A DNA stretch of 64,000 bases from Methylobacillus methanolivorans (GTDB taxonomy: Bacteria > Pseudomonadota > Gammaproteobacteria > Burkholderiales > Methylophilaceae). How positions within the stretch are numbered: position 1 is the first letter of the stretch; each line of letters begins with the position of its first letter. Below are positions 61,815 through 64,000 of this stretch, piece by piece. The stretch spans positions 434,001 to 498,000 of the forward strand of contig NZ_JBIWXY010000002.1 of the NCBI RefSeq assembly GCF_044751345.1, read 5' to 3'. A model generated the notes under the pieces. It was not told the origin of the DNA. It saw only the letters and a list, made by a program, of their open reading frames with translations, and searched no databases. Made by a program: the position numbers and the translations under genes.

Positions 61815-62102
61815 TCAAGCCGTGGTGATCAAGCCGGTATCGTGCATGCGTTCCAGCCCAAAATGGCTGAGCTGATAGTGAAACGATAATATCTCCTGCC
61901 CGTGTTCGCTCATTAACTCGGGGTCTTGGCGTTGTACCAAGCCTGCCGATGATAGTTCATCCAGAGCAATACGCAGGCTATTGCGGGCGAACTGGTCGCT
62001 GAGCGAATAGCTTTGCATGGTGAGTGCCAGCAAGTGGGTATCACGCATGCCGCCGAGTTGATGCAGTTGCGTGAGGAGAAATCCCTTGAGATGTAGTTTC
62101 AT
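61815..62102 (-). CDS. Small winged-helix-like protein (possible regulator)
   Basis: A 95-residue soluble protein: MKLHLKGFLLTQLHQLGGMR, then SLRIALDELSSAGLVQRQDP and a C-terminal FHYQLSHFGLERM. The helix-helix-helix-strand order with a 'SAGLVQR' turn suggests a winged helix as in small transcription regulators, but no signature is decisive. It lies 30 bases downstream of the DMT gene and upstream of the microprotein gene. It may bind the repeated GGAGTA sequences in the nearby divergent region. Confidence 0.65.
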   Translation of the reverse strand: MKLHLKGFLLTQLHQLGGMRDTHLLALTMQSYSLSDQFARNSLRIALDELSSAGLVQRQDPELMSEHGQEILSFHYQLSHFGLERMHDTGLITTA

Positions 62103-62132
62103 GGCTTGGTTCTGCTGGGTATGGAGATTTGT

Positions 62133-63185
62133 TTAATGATCACGCAGTTTTGCCACGCTTTCTGCCGATTCGCTGAACATCACAAAGCTGCCTCCAACCG
62201 TGAGCACTAGCCCCAGCAGGAAATACCAGGGCGGCATCTGCAAGGTAAACATGGCAATGAATATCAGCGCAAACACGGCATAGAGGTTGCCAACGGCCTC
62301 GCCTCGCCCAACGCCAATCAGGCTAAAACTCTTATAAAACGCCGTGTAGCAATAAGCATGGCAGGCCGAGGCCAGGGTAATCCACAATAGGGCTGCTGGG
62401 TTGGTGAGCGTATCGTGCAACAGGCCCATGATGGGCAACGAGGTAAAAAGCGCCAGCGCTGGCAATATCAACGCTCCCCAGAACAGGATTTCAAAGGTGA
62501 AACGGCAGTGTATGCCTACGTCCGGGTCGGTGACGTCCATCGCCCTGGCGGCGACTGCGCCTTCCGTGCCCCAGCCTATGGCCGACATCACGCCCCCCAG
62601 ATAGCCCAACCACAGTTGGCTGTTATCCGCTCCCACTTCAGTGAACAAACCAGGGCCGTAGACCACCAGGCCACCCATCATAATGATGGCCATGCCCAGT
62701 GCCGTGCGACCAGAAATCTTTTCGCGGTACCACAAGCGTGCGACTACGGCGCCAATGACGGGGTAAAACAAAGAGCTGACAGCGGCAAATACTGGCCCGA
62801 CAAAGCCCATCGCCATATAAGACCCAAAAATGGCCATGGGGCCGCCGCACAGCGAAGCCAACGCATACCATTTGGAAATCTTGCGAAAGCGCACGATGGT
62901 GCGTCCATAATCACGCACCTTGCCCAACACCAGATTCCACACAAGCAGGAAGATGAAGACGGCGATAGCGTGTATCCAGGTCATGACCGATGTGGCTGCC
63001 AGCCTGAGGGCAAGCTGATGTTCACCAATGTCGGCATATGGAGTTTCATACCATAGCGCAGTGCCCGGCACATACCATGCGCCCCAGAGGATGGCTGTCC
63101 ACAAGGCCCACATAAATCCCCAGCGCTGGTTGCGCGCGTAATGCCGGTGCAGGGCAGCGGGCAGGCGTGATGCGGTGTATTGCAT
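62133..63185 (-). CDS. DMT-superfamily transporter
   Basis: A 350-residue inner-membrane protein with about ten hydrophobic segments and two EamA-like halves, longer than the usual 300. Landmarks include WGFMWALWTAILWGAWYVPG, GPVFAAVSSLFYPVIGAVVA, RTALGMAIIMMGGLVVYGPG and GYLGGVMSAIGWGTEGAVAA. The DMT superfamily mainly exports or imports amino acids and other small metabolites. It is the first gene of a minus-strand operon with the small regulator and the microprotein, and is divergent from the APC permease, suggesting a shared substrate. The start ATG at 63185 lacks a strong ribosome site. Confidence 0.87.
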   Translation of the reverse strand: MQYTASRLPAALHRHYARNQRWGFMWALWTAILWGAWYVPGTALWYETPYADIGEHQLALRLAATSVMTWIHAIAVFIFLLVWNLVLGKVRDYGRTIVRFRKISKWYALASLCGGPMAIFGSYMAMGFVGPVFAAVSSLFYPVIGAVVARLWYREKISGRTALGMAIIMMGGLVVYGPGLFTEVGADNSQLWLGYLGGVMSAIGWGTEGAVAARAMDVTDPDVGIHCRFTFEILFWGALILPALALFTSLPIMGLLHDTLTNPAALLWITLASACHAYCYTAFYKSFSLIGVGRGEAVGNLYAVFALIFIAMFTLQMPPWYFLLGLVLTVGGSFVMFSESAESVAKLRDH

Positions 63186-63259
63186 GAGTGGATGTCCAGT
63201 ATCCAGGGTGGCGATGACAGATATTGCCCATGGTAATCAGCCATGTGGGTGAATTTCCA

Positions 63260-63279
63260 TACTCCTTGTGGAGTACTCC
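63260..63279. promoter_or_regulatory. Overlapping GGAGTA palindromes between divergent transporter genes
   Basis: TACTCC-TTGT-GGAGTA (63260-63275) and GGAGTACTCC (63270-63279) are perfect inverted repeats that overlap; a related GGAGTAATCC lies at 63352-63361. All lie in the 292-base region between the DMT and permease genes. They look like operator sites for a dimeric regulator, possibly the adjacent 95-residue protein. Confidence 0.5.
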
Positions 63280-63477
63280 AAGTTGCTGATGTATCAGGAA
63301 GATACCGGTAAATCAGGTGGAAGCAGGCAAGGGTGAGTGACTACCCACTATGGAGTAATCCGTAGGGAGAATTGTGGGCAATGACTCAACAGGATGAAAT
63401 GCATTCCATTGTGGCTTGGTATGCCATGCTGGAATCGCATGGGCAAGCGACAGGACATTTGACTAAGGGGAATCCAA

Positions 63478-64000
63478 GTGAACAGTAATCCGTCTGTAGA
63501 TGCTATTTCCGCCGATCTATCCGGCGATGTGGTAGCCGCCCAGAATTCCACCCTGCTGCGCAAGATCGGCTGGCAAGGTGCGTTCTGGGTGGCGAGTGGG
63601 GTGCCTGCCCTGGTGTTGTTTTCCATCGGGGCGATTGCGGCCACTGTGGGCAAGCCATCATGGCTGGTGTGGATGTTGTCGATCAGCTTTGGCTTTATCC
63701 AGGCGTTTACCTATGCGGAGATTGCCGGTCTGTTTCCGCACAAGTCTGGTGGTGCATCGGTGTATGGTGCCGTGGCCTGGGTACGTTACAGCAAGTTTAT
63801 TGCACCGGTATCAGTGTGGTGTAACTGGTTTGCCTGGTCTCCGGTGCTGGCGATAGGCTCGGGGCTGGCGGCGGGTTATATCCTCAATGCCATGTTCCCA
63901 CCAGATGCCGTGATCAATACCTGGCAAATCACGCTGCTTGATCTCAGCTTTATCAAGTCTGACCTGGCCTTGCGCATCAATGCGACTTTCATTGTGGGGG
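63478..64000 (+). CDS. APC-superfamily permease (N-terminal part, runs off the window)
   Basis: The first 174 residues of an amino-acid/polyamine/organocation permease. The start is GTG at 63478 with AAGGGG 7 bases upstream; an in-frame stop at 63460 excludes an earlier start. It begins MNSNPSVDAISADLSGDVVA and then has several hydrophobic segments: FWVASGVPALVLFSIGAIAA, WLVWMLSISFGFIQAFTYAE, IAGLFPHKSGGASVYGAVAW (the usual APC signature after helix 2) and APVSVWCNWFAWSPVLAIGS. The substrate is unknown; an amino acid or amine is likely. Confidence 0.88.
   Translation, partial: MNSNPSVDAISADLSGDVVAAQNSTLLRKIGWQGAFWVASGVPALVLFSIGAIAATVGKPSWLVWMLSISFGFIQAFTYAEIAGLFPHKSGGASVYGAVAWVRYSKFIAPVSVWCNWFAWSPVLAIGSGLAAGYILNAMFPPDAVINTWQITLLDLSFIKSDLALRINATFIVG

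Noticed and set aside
61637..61828. A 63-codon plus-strand frame after the small operon protein
   Set aside because: It is antisense to the minus-strand microprotein gene, which has a better ribosome site and a plausible product.

Overview
The window looks like a chromosomal segment of a methylotroph-type betaproteobacterium (Methylophilaceae such as Methylobacillus or Methylovorus is my best inference). It has moderately high GC, six PEP-CTERM proteins, an EpsA-type LuxR regulator of the kind known from the exopolysaccharide locus of Methylobacillus, and Methylophilaceae-like secreted proteins. No RNA genes, CRISPR arrays or intact insertion sequences were found.

Layout. 1-2255: the end of an unidentified gene, ssb, and a TorF-type porin. 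2256-8044: a three-gene RND heavy-metal efflux operon (adaptor, HME pump, NodT-type outer-membrane factor). 8097-9808: a FixL/FixJ-like two-component pair. 9912-10889: a PEP-CTERM metalloprotease preceded by a perfect 21-bp inverted repeat. 10906-12684 (minus): a CBS-GGDEF-EAL protein. 12913-22244: an eleven-gene type II secretion-like operon whose inner-membrane platform is of PilM/PilN/PilO type, with four pseudopilins. 22245-23192: a structured intergenic repeat and a lytic transglycosylase. 23424-26787: EpsA, a PEP-CTERM protein and an apparently very highly expressed secreted protein. 26979-44447: a two-partner secretion pair (transporter plus a 3341-residue exoprotein without cysteine), then an ExbB homologue carrying a lectin-like periplasmic part, two ExbDs, a TonB, a porin and a periplasmic coiled-coil protein. 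44658-48173: four PEP-CTERM genes, three of them tandem paralogues. 48240-51106: a divergent 7TM-DISM histidine kinase and OmpR-like regulator. 51416-61623: a giant DUF11/SdrD-B surface protein, a 1403-residue OmpA-domain protein and a small protein. 61678-64000: a DMT transporter operon ending in a 40-codon membrane microprotein, divergent from an APC permease that runs off the window.

How it fits together. Most of the window builds the cell envelope and its surroundings: a T2SS-like exporter, PEP-CTERM proteins for exosortase anchoring (no exosortase is in the window), a TPS fibre with its own TonB/ExbBD energiser, and a DUF11/OmpA surface pair. A recurrent palindrome, TAGTCC-N4-GGACTA, lies by epsA and upstream of several PEP-CTERM genes and is a candidate EpsA operator. 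The promoter before the ExbB gene has an 11-bp-phased direct repeat placed like a PhoB/OmpR box. These regulatory links are inferences from sequence position.
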